From Amaranthus tricolor (Eukaryota > Streptophyta > Magnoliopsida > Caryophyllales > Amaranthaceae): a stretch of 64,000 nucleotides of DNA. A model generated the notes under the pieces. It ran no database searches. It was not told where the DNA came from and was given only the letters and a program-made list of their open reading frames with translations. This document shows, piece after piece, positions 1-10,206 of this stretch (position 1 is its first letter; each line of letters opens with the position of its first letter). A program made the translations under genes and the position numbers. The stretch lies in NCBI RefSeq assembly GCF_026212465.1, contig NC_080051.1, positions 21,819,082-21,883,081 of the forward strand, written 5' to 3'.

Positions 1-461
1 GAGTTATAGAGTTATAGTTACAGACTATCATTGACAGTTAACTCAATGTTATTACTGATCTTAAGGCTGGCAAAAGCTGACCCAACCTGCTAACCTGATC
101 TGAAACCGATCCAAAATTAGCGGGTTTGGGTTTAGATTTTTGACCCAATTAATTAAATGGGTCAACCCAACCTGATCTGTTTATTAAATGGGTTAGGTTC
201 TGGTTGAATTTTTAAACCCAAAAAAAACCTGTTTAACCCATTTATTAAATTGGTCAATCAGGTCAGGTCGACCCATATTTTAACCCATTTATTAACCCAT
301 TGAAAATTTTGTAAATTCAGTTTTATTACTACTCATTCTAACTTACTCTAATGTAAATATGAGTTAACAAGGGATTTCTTATTTCAAATTCTCAAAACAC
401 TACATTTTTGGAGTACTTTCCGAAAAAAAAACATTGTTGTAGAGATTAGTGAAAGCACAAT

Positions 462-512
462 ATCCCACATCGGTCAAGAAAAAAGAGCAAGGTAATGCTA
501 TGCATATAAATA
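462..512 (+). promoter_or_regulatory. snRNA-type promoter (USE + TATA) of U5 copy 1
   Basis: ATCCCACATCG at 462-472 is an exact match to the plant upstream sequence element RTCCCACATCG. TATAAATA follows at 505-512, with 32 bp between them. Plant Pol II snRNA promoters use the longer USE-TATA spacing and Pol III (U6) promoters about one helical turn less, so this spacing predicts Pol II, correct for U5. The predicted start is about 30-36 bp beyond the TATA start, matching the U5 5' end deduced from structure. Confidence 0.85.
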
Positions 513-539
513 ACAAAACCTGCTTCTCTTTATTCTCAC

Positions 540-655
540 GCTACCATGCAGTGAGCACAAAGCGAACTATTCTTTCGCCTTTTACTAAAGAATACCATGT
601 GCTCGCTTCATTAAGTGGCATACGTTTATTTCTGGAGGAAGCCTTTATAGGCTAT
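540..655 (+). ncRNA. U5 spliceosomal snRNA gene, copy 1
   Basis: U5 is the snRNP core RNA whose loop I contacts exon ends during splicing. Loop I with its flanks, CGCCTTTTACTAAAG, is intact at 576-590. It is closed by a perfect 7-bp stem (569-575 with 587-593). A U5-like internal loop (560-568 and 594-597) leads to a 10-bp outer stem with one G-U pair (550-559 with 598-607). An Sm-like site, ATTTCTGG (628-635), differs from ATTTTTGG at one base. A 3' hairpin has a 5-bp stem (640-644 with 649-653). The total of ~115 nt is normal for U5. Ends are inferred from structure and promoter distance. A 69-codon reading frame across it is spurious. It lies inside the hAT-like element. Whether it is expressed is unknown. 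Confidence 0.88.
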
Positions 656-1524
656 TAATAATTTATAGGCTATTAATAATCGATCGTAATTCAAAGTTTA
701 TTTATTGTAATTTGATCTATTATAGTAAATGAAACTAGTACCTCATCTTTTGTTACTTTGAATTAAATAGCCTAAATTATGCAATTTGATCAAATTCAAT
801 GATAAAAATATTTAATATTTGATATAAAATATTTATATACTCAAATAAATTATTTTAGATAACTAATTGTCCAATTTGATGAATATATTACTCAATTGAT
901 ACATTACTTATTCTAAGTCGTTGATCTTTGTATATAGACGTGTGAGATCTTACTAATTGTCCAATTTTTGTAATGTGCTTATTGGTTTGTAATTGATTTT
1001 AATATCATGGGGAATCTTATTTATTTATATATAATCTTGTTTACAATGTTTCAATATTAGAAATTAGTTTTCAAATATTCAAAAAATCATAATTAGAAAA
1101 TTGAAATTGGACCTAATTTGCTGAAATTAGGTGAAAAATTGATTCGGATTTATAACAGTTCGATTAACAATCGGTTCGGGTTTGTATCAGTTCGGATTAA
1201 AAACATTTCGATTAATAATCGATTCGGGTTTGTATCAGTTCGATCTTAATCGGTTTTAGTCAGGTTGCATTCGGTTACGTGCATAGTTCGGGTCGGATTT
1301 GACTCGGGTCGATCACTATTGAGTTCGGGTAACATCGGTTAACGTTTATATGTCGGTTATAAAATTCGGTTGCAGTCCGAGTTCGATTTTGCCCTTTTCG
1401 GTTATCAAACGATTCGAGTGCAGTATCGGTTCGGATAATTCCGGTTCGGTAAACCTAAAAATTTAACATTTTTTCGGGTCGGATAATTTTCAATTCCTGG
1501 TCGGGTTTGTTTTGAACAACTCTA

Positions 1525-1786
1525 ATCTTTCATGATATCTAAGCCTTCAGATACTTCCTTATCTGGTAGAAGTGCCGTAATAACTGATCCATCAGAATGT
1601 GGATGAACTCCATAAACACGATCAGGACACGAACAACGAGGATACATTGCAAATCTTGTTGCTATGGCTCCTTCATCCATCTCATTCAACAAACTATCTT
1701 CATCTATTTTTATAGACCTTGACATGGCTTTAAGGAGGACTCCCAGCATCATTTTTAACCTCAAATTGTATTCCTTGACCAATTCT
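1525..1786 (-). pseudogene. 2OG-Fe(II) dioxygenase, exon 3 (proximal part) interrupted by the hAT element
   Basis: Minus-strand exon 3 of a plant 2OGD of the codeine-demethylase/SRG1-like class. It starts after a TGCAG acceptor at 1786 and reads ELVKEYNLRLKMM..., then TRFAMYPRCSCPDRV, then HPHSDGS, which contains the HxD iron-binding motif. The reading frame breaks at IMKD, where the hAT element begins at 1524. The missing remainder of the exon (KDDQWFKVPVIPG...) is found on the plus strand at 26161-26236 beside the other hAT terminus, so one exon was split by the insertion and a later rearrangement separated the halves. An identical copy lies at 57439-57700. Confidence 0.85.
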
Positions 1787-2265
1787 CTGCATCATAATTG
1801 ATTACCAGTTTTTCATTTGTAGATAACAATAACACATTTAAGTAAATACTCAACTTTACTTAATTATTTTACCCGATCTGTCTAAACTAAATCCAATTCA
1901 ATTTCTTCACAATCTTCTTCCTCTACTTTTTAATCAAAATCAAAATTAAATTGAAAAAGAAATTGAAGATGAGAAAGAAGAGTTTTCGATTTTGACCAGT
2001 TAACCGTAGAAAACGTTACTTGGTACTCATTGAAACAGAAAAAAATTTATTAGGAATTTTTTGACAAAACTTTTTCTTTAGAGTACAAAACTTTTTCTAT
2101 AGAGTACCTTTTGGGAAAAAAAATTTATGTAGTACTTTTTAACAATTTTTATTTTAAAAATAGCGTTTTATTAATTTATAACTGGATAACTAACTCAATA
2201 ACTAAACGAGTTATTTAGTTTGAGGTGAAAAGATATTTGTTTGATATGCCAAGCTAAATTTACCT
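1787..2265 (-). other. intron 2 remnant of the 2OGD copy
   Basis: Non-coding AT-rich sequence between the exon 2 remnant (2266-2345) and exon 3 (1525-1786). It is duplicated at 57701-58172, where homology stops abruptly after TGCCAAGCTAAATT; that point marks a rearrangement breakpoint in one of the two copies. Confidence 0.6.
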
Positions 2266-2568
2266 GAAATTGTGTGGTTTTTGAGGCCAAAATTGGAATT
2301 TACAAAAATTGTCAGGATGAGTAACAAGAATATGTAAACACGATCAGGTAAAAGTGTTGTAATAGTTGATCCATCAGTATGTGGATGAATGCCGTAAACA
2401 CGATCAGGAGATGAACAGCGAGGATACATTGCAAATCTTGTTGCGATAACTCCTCCATCCATTTGATTTAAGAAGCTATTTTCATCTAATCGTATAGACT
2501 TCGCCATCGCTTTTAGGAGAACATCAAACATCATTTTTAGCTTCAAACTGTATTCCTTTACCAATTCT
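2266..2568 (-). pseudogene. 2OGD exon 3 fused to an exon 2 remnant (chimeric pseudo-exon)
   Basis: Minus strand. From an acceptor at 2568 it reads ELVKEYSLKLKMMFDVLLKAM..., YPRCSSPDRVYG, HPHTDGSTITTLLPD, i.e. exon 3 with the HxD motif. After LLPD (about 2345) it switches to sequence matching the end of exon 2 (compare 3566-3640: ...HPDKYRKLRFWPQKPHNFR). The exon 2 part (2266-2345) has small frame changes but keeps the CAG|GTAAA donor. The order exon 3 then exon 2, with a shared GAT(A/C)G at the junction, fits unequal recombination between tandem 2OGD genes. The product could not be functional: it lacks the second iron-ligand His and the 2OG-binding Arg. Confidence 0.75.
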
Positions 2569-3565
2569 CTGCATCAATAATTGATTACCATTATTTCATT
2601 TTTAGACAATAACATTACATTTGTATAAATCTCTATATTTTGGGGCTAACACTAAAATAAAATCAAATAATGTCCATAATAATTAAAAAATTATACTTAA
2701 AAGAGGTTTGGGCTTAGGTCAGCATTGACATAACAAATTTTAACCAACACATGCATATCGTAATATCTTTTAAGTATACCATTTTATATATAAGTAAAAT
2801 ATTGTCAGTTGGCATTATTAAATGACATTAGATACACCCCTATTGTATTACTTTACAAAAATAAATTATATTTTAGCCTTCAGTACTTGAAAACGTACAA
2901 TAATAAGTTTAATTTCACTCATTCTTTAAAAATAAATTCAATCTAGTAAATTTTAAGTCAACGATTAAATAGATAGATTTTTATCTTTCCGTAATTTCTT
3001 ATTATATTTTTATATTAATTTTTTATAAAATTAGTTTTGTCCAAAATTTACGATATAATTAGATAGATTACTCATATGAACAATAATAATAAAAACTAAC
3101 GCAAAATAACAATTAAAAACGATAACTTTAAGGAACGGAGGAACTATATAGGTGTAATGATTAGTAGATTAAGAAAATATAAGGTTTTATGCCATAAAAA
3201 CCTCCTCGCATGCAAACCGTGTTAAATTCCTACGTGGAAGTAATTAATAATTAGGTTAAGAATATCATCCTTTTTGGACCTAGCTATCATATAATTTTTA
3301 ATCGAACTTCGGCTCTGACATTATATTTAAGTTTTGACATTATATTTAAGTTTAGACTTGACTTATTTTGAACGTCAGCATATATGATCGGAAAACACAA
3401 GATGATGCTCACACTTCATAAGCCAAATAGATACCATATCAAATCCATATATGAGGACTGTGGGAGAAAAATCTCCAATGACCTATAAAATATGAAAATC
3501 ATCTTTAATTTGTAAAAACAACCCAACAATACACACCAAGAAAGTTATGCAAGTCATATATATAC
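2569..3565 (-). other. intron 2 of the 2OGD pseudogene
   Basis: About 1 kb of AT-rich sequence between exon 2 (3566-3831) and exon 3 (2346-2568) on the minus strand. GACATTATATTTAAGTTT is duplicated in tandem near 3318-3350. No other gene or element is recognised. Confidence 0.5.
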
Positions 3566-3831
3566 CTGAAGTTGTGTGGTTTTTGAGGCCAAAATCGGAG
3601 TTTACGATATTTGTCAGGATGAGCTATGAGAAATAATCTATCATTCCAGTTCAAAGATTTCTCATATCCTGCAATAGGGGAGGAATTTGCATACCCATTG
3701 AAGTATTTGGTAGTGTCCTTCGATGGAATTGGGCAATATTTCAGTTTCTCATCTAAAGGAAGCCCAAAAAATTGCTTGGAAACATTTAGCAATTCATCCA
3801 AGAATGAACTCGTCATCCCATGATTTATCAC
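3566..3831 (-). pseudogene. 2OG-Fe(II) dioxygenase exon 2 (DIOX_N region)
   Basis: A 266-nt exon bounded by TTAG|GTG at 3831 and TTCAG|GTATA at 3566. It encodes VINHGMTSSFLDELLN, KQFFGLPLDEKLKY, SLNWNDRLFL and FWPQKPHNFR, the signature N-terminal-domain blocks of plant 2OGDs (VxNHG, FF.LP..EK, W.D.L). The exon itself is open, but its neighbours are broken and no exon 1 is present nearby. The inverted-repeat counterpart at 55805-55914 is truncated. Confidence 0.85.
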
Positions 3832-3894
3832 CTAATCAATAATTACCACAAGAATTAATCCCTCATTTTGATTTTGTTAGACAATAGTTAGATA

Positions 3895-4261
3895 CTCCGT
3901 CCGTTCTTTTTTGATCTTCCACTTTGAGTTTTTCACACATATTAAGGAAGATATAATCTTTGGGTTGTAGTGGGTATTATTTTAATTAAATAGTAGTGTG
4001 AAGTAATGATTGTATTGGAAGTATGAGGTTGTAGTGGGAATTATTTTAATTATATAGTAGTGTGAAGTAATAATTGTATTGAAAGTATGAGAGAGAAAAT
4101 AATTATAAATAAAAGAAAAGGGGTACATTAAAAGAAAAGGGGGGTTTTAAGGGGTAAAAGTGGGATAAAAACTTTCTAAAAATAGAAAGTATTCTAAAGT
4201 GGAAGAACTTTTGAAACTACCCGTTATAGTAATGTGGAAGATCAAAAAAGAACGGAGGGAT
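3895..4261. mobile_element. Stowaway-like MITE
   Basis: Terminal inverted repeats of about 28 bp: CTCCGTCCGTTCTTTTTTGA at the left and the complement (…TCAAAAAAGAACGGAGGG) at the right, flanked by TA. This is typical of Tc1/mariner-derived Stowaway MITEs. The interior has an imperfect ~60-bp direct repeat (GTAGTGTGAAGTAAT...). Its inverted counterpart is at 55378-55744, so it predates the inverted duplication. Confidence 0.75.
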
Positions 4262-4599
4262 TATTAATTTATCATTTTATGGATGAATTATAAACAACAA
4301 ATGAATGGTCAATAACACTATCAATAATAATATTAAAACATTGTACAATACAAGTACTTTTATTCAATGCAACATAATGGCTCTAATGATGGACAATTCT
4401 AAGATGAGGCCCTGAATCACAACTCATGGTGTTCATGCTATTCAGCCAGGCTTAGTGGGGTTAATTTCCAAAAAAGAAAATAATTTAAAATAAGTAGAAC
4501 AAAATAAATTGAAAATTGATACAAATTTTTGCTACTCTATATGTCCTCATGATTTTGGAAAATATGCTATTGCAGTGTGTGGATAAGACAAATATTAAT

Positions 4600-4916
4600 A
4601 GACTGTTTGGTTAATGGTACTAAATGGTGGTAATGAGAATGATTTATAGTGTAAAAATTCATCAAAAGTTCCATAGCATTTCCATGGTAATGAAACTTTG
4701 ATCACAAAAAAATTTTTTTGTTTACAAATTTCCATTACCACCTAATATCACATCTCCCTATGATAATGCATTGAAATGAATTTTATAAAGAAATAAGATG
4801 ATTAAAGTTGGACAAGTATGACCTTTAAGGTAGCCAAAAGATTTTTCAACTAAAATTATATTAATTTTTCATTTTCAATACCACCCTCTGTTATCATCTA
4901 TCAAATGGACCGTAAA
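4600..4916. mobile_element. MITE of the GTTTGGT-terminus type (hAT-like)
   Basis: The left end AGACTGTTTGGTTAATGGTA and the complement of the right end (GGTCCATTTGATAGATGATA...) form imperfect inverted repeats followed by GGTGGTA on both sides. A related partial element is at 44193. Mirror copy at 54724-55036. No ORF. Confidence 0.5.
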
Positions 4917-7274
4917 TAAAATAAGAGAATATAAATATTTGTGAGGAATCAAAACAAAAATTAAATGCAAATTAAATAGAAATGAGAATATATGGCAGCT
5001 GAATTAAGTCTTGGTAAAGTTAGATGTGTTATGAGTACATGAGTAGCTTGCAATCTAAGTTGGCAGTCACGTGCCTTTATGAATAACTAAAAGATTGCAA
5101 ACAAATGATGATGGTATGATGAATAAGAATACAACATGATACGCATTTGCTCAAATTTCTACGACTTATTTGTTTCACATATTTTTTTTTGACTAATTGG
5201 GTGAGTTAAGCTTTAATAGGTTGAACTTAAGAGATGTTTCCCACAAAGAAGATCTCTCAAAAGATAGGTTGTATTTTTTTTTATACTAGACCCATTACAT
5301 GATAATTACATCATTTTGACATTGTACCAAGTATTAAGAACTGATAGTAAAATAGAATAAAAGTTAATGATGACAAAAATATAAAAATTAATAAAATATG
5401 AAGTAAGATAAAATAAAATAAATAAGACAATTTATAAGTTACTTCCTTTATTATGACATGCTCCCTCATATAATATTCTAACCAAATGTGAAATGTTTCA
5501 TTTAGTTTTGCACACTTATCGATTTTTAGATCGTAAATATCTCTAATCATGCTTCTTTAAAAACTATACTCCCTCTATTTTTAAATGTTCTTCTCATTCG
5601 CTTTTTTCGTATATCTCAATGTAAACTTTAAATCAAATAATGTAAATTGTGAGTTTTTAAAAATTCTAAAAAGTTGATATTTAAAAGTATATATTTTGAA
5701 ACAAATCTAACAAGATACCACATGAATATGTTTTTTCTTATAGATCGATTGAAAATCATAGTCAAAATTTAACACTAAAATTCGTAAATTACATATGAAA
5801 ATGGAATGAGTAAAAGTTAAATATTAATAAAATTAACATTTAATCATGATAGGAGTGAATATATAGCAATACAGCATATATTGTGAAACTGATGTAATTA
5901 AAAATATAGCAAACATTATGACACAAAGGTGGTATATAATGTTTTTAAATTAATTTTAAAAGAAATAGATGTAGAAATATTAATTTTGAAAGAGAAAAAA
6001 ATATCAATTATGAAATGAGGAGGGATATTATGATGTGAAAAGTAATTGTATGATGTGATTGGTTGTCTTCTTAGCCTACTCCTTTAAATGATTAGGATGT
6101 CAACTATGCTTATTTTGACTAGGGCCGATCAAAGTTTGATTTAAATTGTAAATCAAATCGGATCAAACCGTAATTTAAGTATTTGGTTTAGTCTACGGTC
6201 TAAATGGCCTGATCTGTTTTTTTTAAATTACAGTTTCCGATCCGATCTAAGTTTTAAAAATTTTAGACCAGACCGGACCGAAAAACCATAATATATTCTG
6301 GTCTGGTGTAAACCGTGTGACTCAAACTCAGACTCAAGTTCAAATCCACAACCAAAGTCTTATACTTCATATTTGAATTCAAACCTATCGAGTTTAATGG
6401 GTTTAGGATTTTAAAAGTGTACCTAATGACTTATAGATGGATTGTATTTAATCATTTATTTTACCTTTTTTAACATGGTTGGATCATAAATTAAGTTTAA
6501 GAAAAGTTTGAGTCGAATCTAAGTTAAATAAATAGTCAAAAGCACCAATATAGACAGAGTGAATGATAATCATTTTCAATAACACAAAAGTCATGACTCA
6601 TGAGTCGGCCGCCACATTAAGAAGATATCAACTTATTTAATACCTCATTTTATATTTATATAAAGTCATTGAAAAATATATAAGGACTATATACATCAAA
6701 AAATGTTAAACTAAGGATATTTTCAAGGTTAAGTAAACAAACAATGTCAATAAATTAGGTGAAGGAACATTTGAGAATTTGTTAAAATTGTTGATAGGGA
6801 GCTCAACTAATGAAATAAATGAAGAAAGGAGGGTGTTTATTTGCATCATTGGATCAATTTGAATTATTTTAAAATCGGTTCTTGTATTCACATTGATTTT
6901 TACATTATTTTAAATTCACTTTAAAATCGAGTTAAGTTGGATTCAGTTTTAAACGTCTCTAGAAAGAATTGAGATTTATATGCTTGCTCGGCACCCCTGA
7001 GCGGCTTGATTGCTCGCTCAAGCTTATGATGTTGTTTACATGCTGCCTTGCTCACTCCATAGAATTATCACAACTTCTCATGTTTTGATACTCCAAAATA
7101 TAAAGTATTTCAAGAATTTAATTTTATGGGAAGGGGAAAATAATGAAAAAATTTTAGTGAAATGATCGATAAAATATAATATCACATTGAAGACCATAAG
7201 AATTAACACAAAAACTCGAGAAATTTTCAAAACCATCAATTTAGACCAACACAATTCATGTGTGTAACATTTTT
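4917..7274. other. intergenic repeat-derived DNA without genes
   Basis: No coding region recognised. A degenerate CTCCCTCTATTT-type MITE lies near 5565-5825, and a GACC/GGTC-rich dispersed repeat beginning TAGGGCCGATCAAAG lies at 6119-6345. Short reading frames (5311-5550, 6706-6891) have no recognisable domain and are kept in the mirror copies only because those copies are recent. Bases 5812-7274 recur directly at 60000-61440. Confidence 0.5.
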
Positions 7275-7720
7275 ACTATCCTACACTACCCTAAACCCCT
7301 ATCCTAACCTACCCTAAACCCCTATCCTATCCTACCCCACCCTAAACCACTATCCTATCCTACCCCACCCTAAACCCCTATCCTATCCTACCCCACCCTA
7401 AACCCCTATCCTACCCCACCCTAAACCCCTATCCTACCCCACCCTAAACCCCTATTCTATCCTACCCTACCCTAAACCCCTATTCTATCATACCCTACCC
7501 TAAACCACTATCCTATCCTACCCTAAACCCCTATTCTATCCTACCCTAGCCTAAACCCCTATCCTATCCTACCCAACCCTAAACCCCTACCTTATCCTAT
7601 CATACCCTACCTTAAGCCCCTATCTTATCCTACCCTAACCCTCCCCTAGGCACTATCCTAACCTAAACATATACCTTCTATTCTAAGCCCCTACCCTATC
7701 CTATCCTACCCTAAGTTAGT
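7275..7720. repeat. degenerate telomere-like tandem repeat, array unit 1
   Basis: Irregular tandem repeat of blocks such as CCCTAAACCCCTATCCTA and CCTACCCTA, clearly related to the plant telomere motif CCCTAAA but interrupted by CCTATCC and CCCCACC. The C-rich strand is on top. It leads into a unique tail (…CCGACCCTAGAAAC...). Equivalent blocks start each array unit and lie at 51905-52360 (G-rich strand on top) and 61440-62010. Confidence 0.85.
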
Positions 7721-8007
7721 CCCCCTCCCTTATGGCTCTAAAGCCTTCTATCCTAATCCTAACCCCTCACCCGACCCTAGAAACCTAAACCTCCCTACAC
7801 ACTATTCTATACTATGCCCATATAGCCCAACCTTCTAAAGTAAGAAGATAGCCAATGGGAATACTTAAGCAAAACCATTAGAATTCACATGAGACTATTT
7901 ATAAGAAAGTAGGAGCTTCCCATCTTTCATTTTAGGATGTGGGATCGGATGTGTTGCAATTCACCCATGAATTGAAATGTTTCATACATGCTATCCCACA
8001 TCGCCTT

Positions 8008-9680
8008 TGTAACAGACCGTTTTTCTTAATCTTAAATATTTTGACAAATTCAATAATCGTTTCGTTTTATTATTTTCTTTTTAATGCCGTTTCGAAATTT
8101 TATTCCAATCGTTTTTAAGTTCTCGTTTTTCTTTTATATATAATTTATTTCTCTTAAAATAAATTATCTAAATATTAAGTCTAGCTAAATCTTTTTATTT
8201 CCCATATTAATTTATTAAAAATAAAGATATATATTATAATAATAATTAAAAAAAAAAGGTAAAATTCTAAAAAGTTGGCGGCAAGACTAAAACTAGGTGA
8301 CAAAAAATTTTAATGTAGTCTTATCCTTATGATAAAATATCTTGGAGTAATTATATTTGCTTGCACATGAAGAAAAATTAAAACAACAAAAAAATTACAA
8401 TCCTTAGCCTATAAATAGAACAAGCATACCGTGGGTAAAAGGAAAGGAGGAGAAAAAAAAATCAGAAAATTTATTCCTAAAAGCAAATTTCTAAAGAAAA
8501 ATTCTAAAAACCCTAGAAAAATTCCTAAAAATTCTCAAAAATTTTCTAATAATAGTATTTAGTGTTAATTATAGAAATTCAAGGGGAGGAAGCTAATTTT
8601 GTGGTTAGAAATTCTACAACAAAGGGAATTAATTAATAGTGATATTAGTAAAGGTATAAATTCTTACATATATTTATTTACATGAAATTATGCCCATAAA
8701 TTTTTATATGTGTTCATTATATTTAAATTTCATTTTCTGCAAATTTTGGTGAATTAATTCGTTGTAATTTAATTTATATGATTTATTCTTTGAAATTGCC
8801 AAAAACCGCAAAATCTGAAATAATTTGAATTAAAATAGTAAATATTAATATTTTTAAAAGAAATTTTTTCTGTACATATATATATATGAGATATAGATTT
8901 TGTATTAATTTCGTGAAATATTGTTAAGTATAAATATTATTATTAAGTTTTTTCTAAAAAAAAACAAACCGCAAAATCTGAAATAATTTTAATTATAATA
9001 GTAAATATTAATATTTTTAAACGAAACTTTTTCTGTATATATAAAAGTATGAGACATGAGTTGTGTATTAATTTCGTGAATAATTGTTGAATATAAATAT
9101 TATTATTAATTTGTTTTTGCTAAAAAACGCATAAAATAAGGAAATTCATAAATTTGGGTTAAAAATAATTAATTCTGGAAAAAAATAATTTATTTTAGTG
9201 TTACTGTATTTTCATTTCATTTAAATTATTTTTGTGAAATTTTATGATATTTAATTTTTAAAGAAATAAATTAATAAATTAAATGGTTATTGTAGGCAAA
9301 AAGAATAAAAATGAAAGAAATAATTAAAATTAATTTATTTTGGTGAATAAGAATATATGCCAACTCATTTAATAAATTATTTATTTTAAAATATTTCGTG
9401 TCGATTTCGATCCTAAGAAAATTAATTATTCATGTACAAAATTTAAAAATAAGTTATTAAGAAAATAATAAAGCATAATTGAAATTTATCTATAAATAAA
9501 TACTAAAGGCCCATTTTAGTTTTGATTTAGTTTAATAAATGAATATTTATATGCAAGATGTTATGAATTTATTTCTATTGTATGGTATTATAATGTTGCA
9601 TTTATATGAAAACAGTAACATAATAATAAAAAGGCTTGATAGTAAGGAAATGCCGAACCATGCTTCCGGCATGTAAAAAA
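8008..9680 (+). mobile_element. truncated LTR in array unit 1
   Basis: Begins TGTAACAGACCG directly after GCCTT (8003-8007) and stops at 9680, where the complete LTR would continue with CGTGGGACGTG. The same truncated LTR recurs in units 2-6 (10269-11943, then every 2,263 bp) and at 62301-63991. It contains a TATA-like box (CCTATAAATAGAAC, about 8409-8422). Confidence 0.8.
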
Positions 9681-10156
9681 CATACCCCACCCTAAACCCC
9701 TATCCTACCCCACCCTAAACCCCTACCCTATCCTACCCTAAACCCCTATTCTATCCTACCCTACCCTAAATCCCTATTCTATCCTACCCTAGCCTAAACC
9801 CCTATTCTATCCTACCCTAGCCTAAACCCCTATTCTATCCTACCCTAGCCTAAACCCCTATCCTATCCTACCCCACCCTAAACCCCTATCCTATCCTACC
9901 CTAACCCTCCCCTAAGCACTATCCTAACCTAAACATATACCTTCTATTCTAAGCCCCTACCCTATCCTACCCTAAGTTAGTCCCCCTCCCTTATGGCTCT
10001 AAAGCCTTCTATCCTAATCCTAACCCCTCACCCGACCCTAGAAACCCAAACCTCCCTACACACTATTCTATAGTATGCCCATATAGCCCAACCTTCTAAA
10101 GTAAGAAGATAGCCAATGGGAACACTTAAGCAAAACCATTGGAATTCACATGAGAC

Positions 10157-10206
10157 TATTTATAAGAAAGTAGGAGCTTCCCATCTTTCATTTTAGGATG
10201 TGGGAT
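10157..10206 (-). promoter_or_regulatory. USE + TATA pair inside the array unit (unit 2 shown)
   Basis: On the minus strand ATCCCACATCC (10196-10206) matches the plant snRNA USE at 10 of 11 positions. TATAAATA follows at 10157-10164, 31 bp away, the Pol II snRNA spacing also seen in the U5 copies. Transcription would run leftward into the telomere-like repeat, reading its G-rich strand. An exact USE in the opposite direction, ATCCCACATCG, sits at 10254-10264, immediately before the LTR. No known snRNA is recognised downstream. The pair recurs in every unit and at 51746-51795. Confidence 0.5.

Larger units (their letters stand above)
1..1524 (+). mobile_element. hAT-like non-autonomous element, copy A, right-hand part (carries U5 gene copy 1)
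   Basis: The right part of an approximately 2.6-kb hAT-like element; the left part of the same insertion lies inverted at 25153-26160. The right terminus GAACAACTCTA ends at 1524 and is an imperfect inverted match of the left terminus TAGAGGTGTTCA. It is followed by ATCTTTCA (1525-1532), the complement of TGAAAGAT found beside the left terminus at 26161-26168, giving an exact 8-bp target duplication as expected for hAT. The last ~400 bp are rich in CGGGT/CGGTT words, like subterminal repeats. Bases 60-300 hold an AACCCA/GGGTTA-rich segment that may be a nested older repeat. No transposase ORF is visible, so the element is non-autonomous. Copies lie at 28699-41890 (split), 42033-43244 and 55915-57438. 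Confidence 0.75.

Noticed and set aside
449..658. 69-residue ORF repeated at 449, 30235, 43061 and 56361 as a conserved small protein
   Set aside because: It overlaps the U5 gene and its promoter exactly; conservation follows the RNA structure and element copying, not protein coding.
3626..3823. Plus-strand ORF across 2OGD exon 2
   Set aside because: Antisense shadow; the minus strand carries the recognisable 2OGD motifs and splice sites.
7275..7720. True telomere end
   Set aside because: The CCCTAAA motif is heavily degenerate and interstitial, and genes and transposons lie on both sides.
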